A DNA stretch of 64,000 bases, taken from contig OZ245840.1 in NCBI GenBank assembly GCA_965228775.1, positions 3,968,001 through 4,032,000 of the forward strand. The letters are read 5' to 3'. Every line of letters begins with the position of its first letter. The stretch's first letter is position 1. Positions 26,457-35,633 of the stretch are shown one piece after another. Source of the DNA: JANQMY01 sp965228775 (GTDB lineage Bacteria; Pseudomonadota; Alphaproteobacteria; JANQMY01). The notes beneath the pieces are model-generated. The model saw only the letters and a program-made list of their open reading frames with translations, did no database searches and was not told the DNA's origin. The position numbers and the translations under genes were made by a program.

Positions 26457-27425
26457 ATGTGGAAGGCTCTCCTGGTTGGTATTTCCGCAGCCCTATTGCT
26501 GGCCTATGTAGCAGTCGCGCAACGCCACAGTATTCTTGTGCCATTGACGACGCCCGGCGAAGAACCGCCGCTTAATGAAGACGTCGCAATGACGCCAGGC
26601 GGCAAGCAGGCGGATGACGGCTATTATGTGGTAGTCGCACTTGATGCGCAGACATTCGCTATCGCTGAACCACGCTATTGGGCACGCAATTTCAACTATC
26701 TCATTCTTGGTACAGAGCGAGCCATTATGTTCGACGCAGGGGCTGGGCACTACGACATCCGTCCCGTGGTCGATTCACTAACAGATCTTCCGGTTACATT
26801 TCTCCCGTCTCACTTTCACTACGACCATGTGGGTCAAGAAGGGGCCTTCGATCACGTGGCTGTGGTTGATCTGCCCCATATTCGCAAGCAAGCGAATGGC
26901 AGTGAATTGAAACTGACTTGGGAACAGCATCTAGGGTCAGCCGAGGGGCTTGAAATACCTACACTGATGGTCGATGAGTGGATAGCGCCTGGTGAAACCA
27001 TTGATCTAGGTGAACGGACACTGTCACTTATCTACACGCCTGGGCATACCGATAACTCGGTTTCGCTTTATGACATTGAACGCAAGGTCATGTTCTCTGG
27101 GGATTTCGTGACGGGCAATCTTGCGGGCGCAATCGCGCCCACCGCGGGCCTTGGGGATTATCTGCAATCAGCGCAGAAAGTGCTGCGGTCGACCGATGCC
27201 GCAACGATTATTCGCGGCGCGCACGGGGCTGAAGGCGGCGACGTTCCAACGAATGATCATTCCGATGTTCAGGATCTTCGCGACACGCTTATTGCAATAC
27301 GGGATGGTAAACTTGAGGGAACCGGAACGTTCCCCATAACCTATGTCGTTAACGACAATATGATCTTGGTGGCAGAACCCAGATGGCTGCAGGATTGGAC
27401 GCCGACCTATCCGGATAAAGAGTGA
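26457..27425 (+). CDS. Exported/anchored metallo-beta-lactamase-fold hydrolase
   Basis: 322 residues from ATG 26457, preceded by a purine-rich AAGGGGTAAGG site; a start at 26388 would place extra residues before the hydrophobic N-terminal segment (LLVGISAALLLAYVAV). The MBL signature HFHYDH gives His119, His121, Asp123 and His124; YTPGHTDNSVSLYD and SGDFVTG supply further ligands. Lactonases, glyoxalase II-like enzymes and sulfatases share this fold. Opening of a lactone or ester in the periplasm fits the neighbourhood but is inferred. Confidence 0.85.
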   Translation: MWKALLVGISAALLLAYVAVAQRHSILVPLTTPGEEPPLNEDVAMTPGGKQADDGYYVVVALDAQTFAIAEPRYWARNFNYLILGTERAIMFDAGAGHYDIRPVVDSLTDLPVTFLPSHFHYDHVGQEGAFDHVAVVDLPHIRKQANGSELKLTWEQHLGSAEGLEIPTLMVDEWIAPGETIDLGERTLSLIYTPGHTDNSVSLYDIERKVMFSGDFVTGNLAGAIAPTAGLGDYLQSAQKVLRSTDAATIIRGAHGAEGGDVPTNDHSDVQDLRDTLIAIRDGKLEGTGTFPITYVVNDNMILVAEPRWLQDWTPTYPDKE

Positions 27426-27432
27426 CGCCCGC

Positions 27433-27455
27433 CAAGACCGATAGTGTCGGTCTTG
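27433..27455. terminator. Hairpin between convergent genes
   Basis: CAAGACCGA and TCGGTCTTG form a perfect 9-bp stem with a 5-base loop (TAGTG), placed between the stop codons of the metallo-hydrolase (plus) and the amidohydrolase (minus). There is no long T run on either side, so it may be a weak terminator or protect 3' ends. Confidence 0.45.
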
Positions 27456-27497
27456 ACGTGCGCTGTGCCCACCCCCACGGTCAAGGACAACCCGGTA

Positions 27498-29216
27498 TTA
27501 CGACAGCGCTTTCGCGCCTCTGATCAACTTGCCCGGTGTTTCACCAGTAGACTCAGAATTCGAAGCAACCTCTACGCCAGAGACAAAGGTGTGATCGATA
27601 CCTGTTACTTTTTGTAGGAATCGTTTTCCGCCGGCCGGCAGATCGTGAACGATTGTCGGTGCGTGAAGCGTCAGCGCATCGAAATCGACGACATTAATAT
27701 CGGCCTTGTATCCCGGCGCGATGAGGCCCCGGTCGAGTAGGCCGACTGTCTCGGCCGTCGCCCGTGCCTGTTTGTGCACAATGGTTTCGAGTGGTATGCG
27801 GTCATGGGGACGGTCTCGGCCCCACCATTGCATGAGAGTTGTGGGGAAGCTGACGTCGCACACCGTGCCCACATGGGCACCACCATCCGACAGGCCGGGA
27901 ACTGCCGCTTCATGCAGCAACTGCTCGCGAACAGCGTCCAGATTGCCGTCCACATAGTTGATGATCGGCAGGTACAGCATAGCCCGGCCGTCTTCCTGCA
28001 ACATAAAATCATATGCCAGTTCGGCAGGGGCCACATTCTTCCGTTTAGCCTGCGCTCCGATTGAAGAGGCGGGATCCGGCTCGTAGTTCGGAGGGTTGCC
28101 TAGCTCAAAGATGAACTCCCATCTTCTTCTTTGGCGCTTGTCGTTTGCAGCTTTCGTAAGTTCCGCGTGTTCCTCAAGGATCTTGGCCCGAATATCGGGT
28201 TTGCGAAGTGTGTTGACACGGTCGGTGAGTGACAAATCCGCAAACTTTTTGAACGTTGGACATTCATCGAACGGATTCATCGTTGCCTGATGGCCCATGA
28301 TGATGCCGACGGCCCGTGTGGCGACCTGACCCCGCATTTCCAGGCCGCTGGAATTGGCTTTCGTCATGGCTTCAAGCAGTTCCCGCCATTGGTTTGGCCT
28401 GCCATAGGACTGTCCAATCGATATTGAGATCGGGCGGCCGGACTGCCGCGCCATCTCTGTTGCCATGTGAAACTCTTTTTCGAAGTCGGTGAAGTCACTG
28501 ATCAATTGAAGCACGCCTGTGCCGGTCGACCCGACGCCCTTTGCAATCCCGACCATTTCATCGAATGCCGCATGAACACCGGGCGTCGGCTCGCCCAATG
28601 AGGAGCGGTGGTTTAGAGTACGTGACGAAGAGAAGCCAAGCGCGCCGGCCATGATGGCACGCTTTGCAATATCGCTCATGGCGGCGATATCATCATCCGT
28701 TGCAAGTTCACCGCTGACGCCCCGTTCACCCATAGCATAAAGACGCAACGCGCCATGAGGAAGCTGTGTGCCGATGTCGATATCATGGGGAAGGGAATCA
28801 AGAAGATCCAAATACTCCTCAAAGGACTCCCAAGTCCAAGGTAAGCCTTCATAAAGTGCCGTGCCCGGAATATCTTCTATGCCCTCCATGAACTGTACCA
28901 AGCGCATGCGGTCGTCCTGTCTGACCGGGGCGAACCCAACGCCGCAATTGCCCATGACTGCCGTCGTCACGCCGTGCCAACTTGACGGTGCGAGTTGCGC
29001 GTCCCAGGTGGCTTGCCCGTCGTAATGCGTGTGAATGTCCACAAAGCCTGGCTGAACAAGCCGGCCGTCCGCGTCGATCTCGCGCTGTCCTTTGCCGTCA
29101 ACTTTGCCGACTTGTGAAATTTTTCCATCGCGGACGGCAACGTCTGCCGTTCGGCGCGGACTATTGGAGCCGTCGATAACGGTTCCGTTGCGGATCACTA
29201 AATCATGCTCGCTCAT
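27498..29216 (-). CDS. N-acyl-D-amino-acid-deacylase-like amidohydrolase (copy 2)
   Basis: 572 residues, very similar along its whole length to the protein at 6326-8038, including identical blocks such as QPGFVDIHTHYDGQATWD and LSDGGAHVGT. It keeps His/His of HTH, the Cys of GNCG and the Asp of SDGG, and shares the same departures from D-aminoacylase (QLISDF and SISIGQ where metal-binding histidines are expected). The ATG at 29216 follows a GGGAGAA site and starts one base after the stop of the upstream hydrolase gene. Operon order on the minus strand: P450, alpha/beta hydrolase, amidohydrolase. Confidence 0.83.
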   Translation of the reverse strand: MSEHDLVIRNGTVIDGSNSPRRTADVAVRDGKISQVGKVDGKGQREIDADGRLVQPGFVDIHTHYDGQATWDAQLAPSSWHGVTTAVMGNCGVGFAPVRQDDRMRLVQFMEGIEDIPGTALYEGLPWTWESFEEYLDLLDSLPHDIDIGTQLPHGALRLYAMGERGVSGELATDDDIAAMSDIAKRAIMAGALGFSSSRTLNHRSSLGEPTPGVHAAFDEMVGIAKGVGSTGTGVLQLISDFTDFEKEFHMATEMARQSGRPISISIGQSYGRPNQWRELLEAMTKANSSGLEMRGQVATRAVGIIMGHQATMNPFDECPTFKKFADLSLTDRVNTLRKPDIRAKILEEHAELTKAANDKRQRRRWEFIFELGNPPNYEPDPASSIGAQAKRKNVAPAELAYDFMLQEDGRAMLYLPIINYVDGNLDAVREQLLHEAAVPGLSDGGAHVGTVCDVSFPTTLMQWWGRDRPHDRIPLETIVHKQARATAETVGLLDRGLIAPGYKADINVVDFDALTLHAPTIVHDLPAGGKRFLQKVTGIDHTFVSGVEVASNSESTGETPGKLIRGAKALS

Positions 29217-29217
29217 A

Positions 29218-30135
29218 TTAATTCTCCCTGGATGATGGCGATGCGGCGCCGTCTTGATTTTTCACTGATGAAATTGGTACGGCCTGTGCGGCTGAGTTGG
29301 CCGAGGAAGCTTCAAGATGTTCAAGAAGCAGCGGTGTGAACTGGCCGGGTACCTGATCGGTGACGAAGTGCCCCACGTCGGGTATCTCGATGAACTTGTA
29401 AGGCGCCTGCACCCAATCGACCGTACCCTCGGCGGCTGTGCGGCCCACCGTGCCGTCGAGATTGCCCCACACATAGAGAGTGGGGACGACAACAGCGGGA
29501 ATATCTGCGGCTCTGATTTTGGATTGACCCACGGCGCGGTACCAGTTGAGAGCAGCGTCAAGAGCTTCAAACGTGCCGACAGTTTCCAAGTATATGTCAA
29601 TGTCTTTCGGATCGACGGCGGGGAGGCCGCGCCGATAGAGGGCGGCATTGTCCGCCAACATCTCTTCCGTCATTTCCGGTCGCAGATGTGATTTGTGATG
29701 TCTTGAGCGGTTCGGCTGGCCGTCATCTTCCGCCATAGCCTTTATGAAAGCTTTGGGGTGTGGACGTGAGATCACAGAAAGAGTTCGAACGCGTTCGGAA
29801 TGCAGGGCCGCCGTTACCCATGCGATTTGACCGCCCCAATCATGCCCAACAATATGAAACTGATCGGCGCCCAACGCGTCCGCGATTTGCAGGACGTCCG
29901 AGACAAGAAATTCCACGCGGTAGGAATCGATTTCAGTGGGTCTGGCGCCGGCCGAATAGCCGCGCTGATTTGGGGCACATGCGCGATACCCGGCTTCCGC
30001 AAGGGCCTTCAGCTCGGCACGCCATGTGTAACTTGATTGCGGAAACCCGTGCAGCAAGATGACAAGCTCGCCATCACTCGGGCCGCACAATTCAGCCGTA
30101 AACGAATAGTCTTTTGTTTTTATCTCAATTGTCAT
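29218..30135 (-). CDS. Alpha/beta hydrolase, epoxide-hydrolase-like
   Basis: 305 residues with HGFPQSSYTWR (oxyanion loop), GHDWGGQIAW carrying the Asp nucleophile of epoxide/haloalkane hydrolases, WGNLDGTVG with the acid, and VGHFVTDQ with the catalytic His. The D-W-G nucleophile elbow separates it from the serine esterases elsewhere in the window. Next to a cytochrome P450 it could open an epoxide or related intermediate. It lies between the P450 gene and the amidohydrolase gene with which it is tightly coupled. Confidence 0.85.
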   Translation of the reverse strand: MTIEIKTKDYSFTAELCGPSDGELVILLHGFPQSSYTWRAELKALAEAGYRACAPNQRGYSAGARPTEIDSYRVEFLVSDVLQIADALGADQFHIVGHDWGGQIAWVTAALHSERVRTLSVISRPHPKAFIKAMAEDDGQPNRSRHHKSHLRPEMTEEMLADNAALYRRGLPAVDPKDIDIYLETVGTFEALDAALNWYRAVGQSKIRAADIPAVVVPTLYVWGNLDGTVGRTAAEGTVDWVQAPYKFIEIPDVGHFVTDQVPGQFTPLLLEHLEASSANSAAQAVPISSVKNQDGAASPSSREN

Positions 30136-30174
30136 GGCAACAGTCCGGGTCCACCTTTTGTTGTTGAGCGCCTA

Positions 30175-31458
30175 TCACTGAGCAATGGCCGCTTTGATTT
30201 TGTTCGGGGTAAGTCTTGCGGTTATGGGCAGCCGCTTTATGCCGCTGACAAAGTTTGCCTGCACAAATTGGGGGGCGCCGCTGAGATCAAGCGCGTCGAC
30301 GCGTTCCGCCATCAGTCTTAAGAATGTGGAGATTTCCTGGCGCGCGAGATACATACCCAGACACATATGCGGTCCGTGGCCAAAGGCGGCATGCCTGACC
30401 TTTGTGCTGCGGTCCGGATTGAAGCGCTGAGGATCCTCAAAGACCTCTTCGTCGCGGCTGCCGGAAGGATACCAAAGGATGACCGGGTCGCCAGCCTTTA
30501 TCGTCTTGCCTCTGATCTCAAAGTTTGCCTTGGCCGTGCGAATGAAATGCCGCACCGGCGATGCGTATCTGATTGCTTCTTCCGCGACCTTTGTGCTCAT
30601 CTCTTCGGGGTCTCTTTTGAGACGGTCAAAAAGCGATGGGTCTGATGCAAGCTGATGAACGGCTTCGATAAGAGAGTAGCTCGTGGTGTCGTGACCGGCT
30701 GTTGCAATGATGAGGTAATACCCAAAGGTTGCTGCATCATCGATCGGTTCGCCGTCGATCTTTGCGTTTGAAATGAGCGTCGCAATGTCATCGCGTGGGT
30801 TTTTTCGCCGATCCCACGTCATTTGTTGAAAATACAGACCAAATTCCATGTGCGTGCCGAGACCATTCTCGTCACCCCCGGATGCCGCATCTGGGCGGCG
30901 GCGCATATCGGGATCATCTGGCCCGAAGAGTTCCTGCGTAAGGCGCAGCATGGAGGCATAGTCTTCTTGCGGTACGCCTAGAACGGTCATAATCACGCGG
31001 AGCGGAAATTCCACGCCCACATCCTGGGCGAAGTCGCACTGTCCCTCCAAGGTGGACATTCGATCCAACGACTGAGTGGCAGATGCTTCGATCTGTTCCT
31101 GGAGCCTTGAGAGGTTCTTCGGCATGAACCATTGTTGTGTGAGCTGACGCATCTTGGGATGTTCGGGCGGGTCCATCGAGACCAGCGTGCGCAAACGCCT
31201 TTCGCCGCCGGACAAGGCTTCAGCGGCAGCTTCTGCCTCTCGGCTCTGGATTGTTGTGCGAGCCTCATTCAAGAAAACGTCAGTTCGTTTCTCTATTTCG
31301 AAAATGTCCGCATGCTTTGTAATATGCCAGAAGTCCGGATATTCCTCGCTTTCCACATAGAGGACCGGGGCGTCGCGCCGCATTTCCGCGAACGTCTCGT
31401 GGATATCGCTCGGATCAGCCCAAGCTGACGCTCTATAGAGTTTTGCGAAGTCTGTCAT
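30175..31458 (-). CDS. Cytochrome P450
   Basis: 427 residues, soluble bacterial class. AGHDTTS is the I-helix oxygen-activation motif, EEAIRYASPVRHFIRTA contains the K-helix region, and FGHGPHMCLG gives the haem-thiolate Cys366. The size and the VRHFIRTA segment resemble bacterial P450s that hydroxylate terpenoid, steroid or alkyl side chains (CYP125/142/153 neighbourhood), but the subfamily cannot be fixed by eye. No ferredoxin or ferredoxin reductase gene is nearby, so electron partners must be elsewhere. First gene of the minus operon 31458-27498; a GAATTC-centred operator lies 69 bases before the start. Confidence 0.92.
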   Translation of the reverse strand: MTDFAKLYRASAWADPSDIHETFAEMRRDAPVLYVESEEYPDFWHITKHADIFEIEKRTDVFLNEARTTIQSREAEAAAEALSGGERRLRTLVSMDPPEHPKMRQLTQQWFMPKNLSRLQEQIEASATQSLDRMSTLEGQCDFAQDVGVEFPLRVIMTVLGVPQEDYASMLRLTQELFGPDDPDMRRRPDAASGGDENGLGTHMEFGLYFQQMTWDRRKNPRDDIATLISNAKIDGEPIDDAATFGYYLIIATAGHDTTSYSLIEAVHQLASDPSLFDRLKRDPEEMSTKVAEEAIRYASPVRHFIRTAKANFEIRGKTIKAGDPVILWYPSGSRDEEVFEDPQRFNPDRSTKVRHAAFGHGPHMCLGMYLARQEISTFLRLMAERVDALDLSGAPQFVQANFVSGIKRLPITARLTPNKIKAAIAQ

Positions 31459-31526
31459 CGTAGCCGTTAGTCAATCTGCATTGGGCATACTTTAAAACGG
31501 CCCAGTCCAACCCGCAATCAAAAACT

Positions 31527-31544
31527 AAAACTGAATTCAATTTC
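31527..31544. promoter_or_regulatory. GAATTC-centred operator, site 2
   Basis: AAAACTGAATTCAATTTC matches the consensus of site 1 around the central GAATTC with a perfect right arm. It lies midway between the divergent P450 (31458) and aldo/keto reductase (31619) starts and directly abuts a TTGACA (31545-31550) that could be a -35 box, so a bound protein would block or modulate transcription. Confidence 0.65.
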
Positions 31545-31618
31545 TTGACAGGGAATAGATGGCTCTGCCACCATTGAGAAAGGCGAGTAATGCCGAACCG
31601 GAACAAAGGAAGTGAGAA

Positions 31619-32632
31619 ATGAAAATCCGCAAGATGGGCCGAACGGGCTTGAAGGTGTCAAAATACTGTCTGGGTACGATGACGTTCGGTCCCGAAGGGT
31701 GGGGCTGTGATGAGGCCACGGCGAAGAAGATTTTCGACAAATTTGCGGATGTGGGCGGGAACTTTGTTGATACGGCCAATATCTACGGACTCGGACTGTC
31801 CGAAGAAATCACGGGCCGCATCATCAAGGACAAACGCCAGCAGGTTGTTTTGGCCACCAAATGTGTCGCCCCAATGGGGAAAGGTCCCAATGATATGGGA
31901 GCCTCCCGTAAGCATATTCTCGATTCGATTGATGCCAGTCTTAAGCGGCTCGGGACGGACTATGTAGACCTTTACCAAGTTCACGGGTTCGACACGACAA
32001 CACCAATCGATGAAACCATGCGGGCGTTGGATGATTGCGTGCGTGCGGGCAAAGTGCGGTATCTTGGCTGCTCGAACTATGCTGCATGGCAAATCGCAAA
32101 ATCCAATGCCATCGCGAAGGAGATGGGAGGGGCGCGTTTCGACTGCTCACAGCCGCAATACTCACTCATCTGCCGTGGTATCGAATATGAGCACCTTCCT
32201 TACTGTCGCGAAGAAGGGATTGGCGTTATTCCCTGGAGCCCTCTGGGTGGCGGCATTCTCACCGGCAAAGTAAGGCGGGGTAAGCAGGCACCAGACGGCA
32301 CGCGGGCCGCACTCGGCCCAAGTGTGCAAGCTTTGCTGACGGACAAGAACTACGAAATCGCCGAAGCGGTTGCCGGTGTCGCTGAACGACTAGGCAAAAC
32401 ATCCAGTCAAATTGCGTTGGCCTGGACGGCCGAACGCCGGGGCGTTACATCTCCGATCTTCGGGGCACGGACGATGGCGCAGATCGACGACAATCTTGGG
32501 GCGGCCGATGTCGAACTGGATGAAGAATCGGTTGGGCTCCTAAATGAGGTGTCGGCGTTACCGTCTATTTATCCCTACAATCAAGGAGCCCGGCGCCGGG
32601 AAATCAGAAACATCATGAATCTGGAAGATTAG
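31619..32632 (+). CDS. Aldo/keto reductase
   Basis: 337 residues, (beta/alpha)8 NADPH-dependent oxidoreductase. The catalytic tetrad is visible: Asp51 and Tyr56 in DTANIYG, Lys81 in LATKC and His122 in YQVHGFD. GVIPWSPLGGGILTGK and GARTMAQIDDNLGAAD are typical of the bacterial AKR11/YajO-like group. It would reduce a ketone or aldehyde intermediate or run in the oxidising direction. AAGGAAG lies seven bases before the ATG. Co-transcribed with the HSL hydrolase at 32660. Confidence 0.88.
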   Translation: MKIRKMGRTGLKVSKYCLGTMTFGPEGWGCDEATAKKIFDKFADVGGNFVDTANIYGLGLSEEITGRIIKDKRQQVVLATKCVAPMGKGPNDMGASRKHILDSIDASLKRLGTDYVDLYQVHGFDTTTPIDETMRALDDCVRAGKVRYLGCSNYAAWQIAKSNAIAKEMGGARFDCSQPQYSLICRGIEYEHLPYCREEGIGVIPWSPLGGGILTGKVRRGKQAPDGTRAALGPSVQALLTDKNYEIAEAVAGVAERLGKTSSQIALAWTAERRGVTSPIFGARTMAQIDDNLGAADVELDEESVGLLNEVSALPSIYPYNQGARRREIRNIMNLED

Positions 32633-32659
32633 TAACGGCAGAGACCGGGCTGATCTGGA

Positions 32660-33649
32660 ATGAGTAAGCGTCAAATTGATTGGGGGGCATTCGTGTCATC
32701 GAAGTATTTGGTGGATCCTGAATTACTGCCGCATGTGGAAAGCATGCCTCAGGTGGTGCTCACACCTGAGTTGTTACCTAAAGTTCGGGAGATGAGTGCG
32801 GCAGTGGCGAAAAACCAGCCGCCTCTTCCTGACGATATTCTGCGTGAAGAACAGTTTGTACGAGGACACGAGGGTGATCCGGAAGTGCGCATAGTGATTT
32901 ACCGGCCTATGGAGAAAAAATCCGGGCGGCCAGGTATTTTTCATACCCATGGGGGCGGCTTCATTCTTGGCGCGCCGGAACGTGGCGAAGCCGGTTTCGT
33001 TTCTCTGGTGAGAGAACTGGATTGCGTGCTTGTGTCAGTCGCTTACCGCTTGTCGCCCGAGACAAAGTTTCCTGGCCCTATGGATGATTGTTATGCCGGG
33101 CTTTCTTGGATGTACCAAAATGCTGATTATCTTGGGGTTGACGCGGAGAAAATAGCGATTGCCGGTGAAAGCGCGGGTGGCGGTCTTGCTGCCGGGCTAT
33201 GTTTGCTTGCGCGCGACCGCGCAGAGTACCCGGTGCTTTTTCAGTACCTTGCGGTGCCGATGTTGGATGACCGCACCGCCATTCGAGAAGAAGACGACCC
33301 GCATCCGTTTACCGGTGAATTCGGATGGAACCGGCAACACAATAGGTTCGGTTGGGAATGCTACTTGGACGGTGCTCCAGGCGACCCCGGTATTTCGAAA
33401 TATGCCGCTCCAGCGCGCGAAAGAGATCTTTCCGGATTGCCGCCGACCTATGTGCTTACGGGGGCCATGGATCTGTTTCTGCCGGAAGATACGGATTACG
33501 CCATGCGGCTTATCCGATGCGGCGTATCGACGGAATTTCGCGTGATGCCGGGGGCACCGCACGGTGCATTGGGTCTTGAAGGGGCGCAGGTTGCTAAAGA
33601 ATGCGGCCGCGATCGTTTGCGCGTTCTAAGACGCGCCTTTTACGGCTAG
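32660..33649 (+). CDS. Alpha/beta hydrolase, HSL class (cytosolic)
   Basis: 329 residues. HTHGGGFILG holds the HGGG oxyanion motif at 97-100, GESAGGG gives nucleophile Ser171, TGAMDLFLPE the acid and PGAPHGALG the His. No signal peptide, so it acts in the cytosol. It follows the aldo/keto reductase by 28 bases on the same strand. Likely an esterase or lactonase for a small substrate. Confidence 0.85.
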   Translation: MSKRQIDWGAFVSSKYLVDPELLPHVESMPQVVLTPELLPKVREMSAAVAKNQPPLPDDILREEQFVRGHEGDPEVRIVIYRPMEKKSGRPGIFHTHGGGFILGAPERGEAGFVSLVRELDCVLVSVAYRLSPETKFPGPMDDCYAGLSWMYQNADYLGVDAEKIAIAGESAGGGLAAGLCLLARDRAEYPVLFQYLAVPMLDDRTAIREEDDPHPFTGEFGWNRQHNRFGWECYLDGAPGDPGISKYAAPARERDLSGLPPTYVLTGAMDLFLPEDTDYAMRLIRCGVSTEFRVMPGAPHGALGLEGAQVAKECGRDRLRVLRRAFYG

Positions 33650-33713
33650 CAAGAAAACCGTCTCCAGATTGTATTCGCGCTTGTTTGATGGTGTGGGGTA
33701 GGGGGCGGTGAGA

Positions 33714-34418
33714 TCAAATATCCAAGTATTTGGCGGCCATCAGCTTCATCTCGGCGATGAATGCCTCATCGCTTTGGTTCGGCAGTGACCGGTGGCCACC
33801 GGGCCGTTGACCGAATGCCCGGCGAATCATCATAAGGCGGAACATTTCCAACACCATGGTGGTTGCAACATGGGGGTCCGGGTGATTGATTTCGTCGAAC
33901 CTTGGGCGAAGCAGCGCCATAACAGTCTTATACGCTTTCTTCCGCGTTGCTTCGAACTGGGCATCGATATTGGAGTCCTGCATACCGAAAAAGGTCACGG
34001 CTCTCAAAACGCCTGGAAACCGACGATGCAATTTCAGCCAAAACCTCAGATAGCCTTCAAGAACATCTAACAAAGGTACGTCTTCCCATAAGCTTGGCTC
34101 GAGACCCTTTTCCGCAGTTTGGGTTACTTCTTTCGTAAAGCGGTCAATGACGGCATAGATGATCGTCTGCCGGTCTTGGAAGTAATGATATAACAGGCCG
34201 GAAGACACACCGGCTCTCTTGGCGATCCCGCCAATCGTAATTGCGTCCGGTCCTTCTTCGTTGAGAATGTCTTGTGCAGCGTCGAGCAATTTCGATCGTG
34301 TTCTGGCGCTGCGGTCTTGTTGCGGTTCGCGCACCCAGCACAAATCCCAAAGATCCTTTTTGGAAGCATGCGCCAATGATTGCGTGCTTGGCTTTCTTTG
34401 AGTGGTTGCTCGGCCCAT
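33714..34418 (-). CDS. TetR/AcrR-family regulator 1
   Basis: About 234 residues from ATG 34418; an in-frame TTG at 34451 is possible but less likely. The N-terminal helix-turn-helix reads ITIGGIAKRAGVSSGLLYHYF, followed by a helical ligand-binding domain with LRFWLKLHRRFPGVLRAV. It sits amid the block-B genes and is a candidate for the protein that binds the GAATTC-centred palindromes, although its own upstream region shows no copy of that site. It converges with the HSL hydrolase at 32660. Confidence 0.88.
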   Translation of the reverse strand: MGRATTQRKPSTQSLAHASKKDLWDLCWVREPQQDRSARTRSKLLDAAQDILNEEGPDAITIGGIAKRAGVSSGLLYHYFQDRQTIIYAVIDRFTKEVTQTAEKGLEPSLWEDVPLLDVLEGYLRFWLKLHRRFPGVLRAVTFFGMQDSNIDAQFEATRKKAYKTVMALLRPRFDEINHPDPHVATTMVLEMFRLMMIRRAFGQRPGGHRSLPNQSDEAFIAEMKLMAAKYLDI

Positions 34419-34503
34419 TAATTTGTGTCCATCTGTTATAACTTTTCTCAATTACGCAGGAATATACACACTTCGGAAAAAAAGTCGCGCGGTTGTTCTG
34501 GCG

Positions 34504-35466
34504 TCAGAATATTGGAATTCCAAACGCCATCTTTACAGCCTCTTCAAAGTCTCTTGCCGTTCTTCGGCTTACTTCCGCAGTGGGGGCAAGATTCATATGG
34601 CCATGATTTGTGCCTGCGTAAACAATAAGATCCGTCCGCACATTATTTGCCGTGAGGCGGTTCGCATACTCAACCGCTTCATCCCTTAGAAGGTCCATTT
34701 CTTCCACAAAAACGCTTGCCGGCGGTAGATCGGAAAGATCTTGAGCGCGCGCCGGAGACGCATAAGGCGAAACATCGTCCTTACCGTTTTGACCAAGATA
34801 TAATTCCCAGCCCATCAAAGCCTTCTTTCGGCTCCAGACACGCGGATCTTCGATGAGTTGCGCCGACCTCGTTTCAAGGCGGTCATCTAACACTGGAACC
34901 ACCAAGAACTGATGACAAATCTCAGGCCCCTCAAGGTCCCGCGCCATGAGAGCCAGGGCGGCTGCAAGGCAGCCACCGGCACTGCCACCGCCGATGGCAA
35001 TTCTGTCTTGCTTTCCTCCAAGTTCCGACGGGCCGTCACCGGCCCAAAGCAAAGCCGCATAGCAATCGTTTTGTCCTGCGGGGAAAGGGTGCTCAGGCGC
35101 TAGGCGATAGTCGACCGAAACCATGTTGCAGCCCACTTTCCTGACCAGCCGCACGCACATGGCGTCATTCTCTTCGACGCTGCCGAACAAAAACCCGCCG
35201 CCATGTACCCACAGCAACGTGTTCTGGCTGGCGGCGTTTTCGGGCGTATACACGCGAACGGGTACTTCATGTCCATCGTCATCGAAACCTGGGATCATCG
35301 CATTTGCGATGGTGACGCCCTCCGGCCGCTCGATCGCGGCTGGCTTCATCGCCTTTCGTATACGATCGAAGTCCGGGTTTTTTGTCCAGTCAACGGGGGG
35401 GCGTTCTTTTAGCGCCTGGGCGAGTTCTGGATCGAGATAGGGGGCAAGGTCGGTAATTGGGTCCAC
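34504..35466 (-). CDS. Alpha/beta hydrolase, HSL class
   Basis: 320 residues, start GTG at 35466 behind GGAAGGAACC. VHGGGFLFG (88-96) supplies the oxyanion hole, GGGSAGG gives Ser162, EEMDLLRDE the acid and GTNHGHMN the catalytic His. No signal peptide. It is a paralogue of the hydrolases at 10885 and 32660, so three HSL-type esterases exist in this region. It is transcribed away from TonB receptor 2; the shared upstream region holds two GAATTC-centred sites. Confidence 0.85.
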   Translation of the reverse strand: MDPITDLAPYLDPELAQALKERPPVDWTKNPDFDRIRKAMKPAAIERPEGVTIANAMIPGFDDDGHEVPVRVYTPENAASQNTLLWVHGGGFLFGSVEENDAMCVRLVRKVGCNMVSVDYRLAPEHPFPAGQNDCYAALLWAGDGPSELGGKQDRIAIGGGSAGGCLAAALALMARDLEGPEICHQFLVVPVLDDRLETRSAQLIEDPRVWSRKKALMGWELYLGQNGKDDVSPYASPARAQDLSDLPPASVFVEEMDLLRDEAVEYANRLTANNVRTDLIVYAGTNHGHMNLAPTAEVSRRTARDFEEAVKMAFGIPIF

Positions 35467-35584
35467 TCTATGGTTCCTTCCCAGGTCTTTAACACGGCCT
35501 TATGAAAGCCGACTGAAGTTTGCAACATGCGTTGTTGATGACAACAAGCACTGAAAAAGTACACTGCTGTTATACGATAAATTC

Positions 35585-35602
35585 GAATATGAATTCAAAT
35601 TT
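35585..35602. promoter_or_regulatory. GAATTC-centred operator, site 3a
   Basis: GAATATGAATTCAAATTT, the weaker half of a tandem pair; its centre is 31 bases (three helical turns) from site 3b, so both could be bound on the same face of the helix. Confidence 0.55.
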
Positions 35603-35615
35603 ATTCACTAAAATT

Positions 35616-35633
35616 GAAAACGAATTCAATTTT
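35616..35633. promoter_or_regulatory. GAATTC-centred operator, site 3b
   Basis: GAAAACGAATTCAATTTT, close to the consensus of sites 1 and 2. It is about 150 bases before the HSL hydrolase start and 317 bases before TonB receptor 2. Confidence 0.6.

Noticed and set aside
34512..34523. Palindrome TTGGAATTCCAA as another GAATTC operator
   Set aside because: Lies inside the coding end of the HSL hydrolase and its arms do not match the AT-rich consensus.
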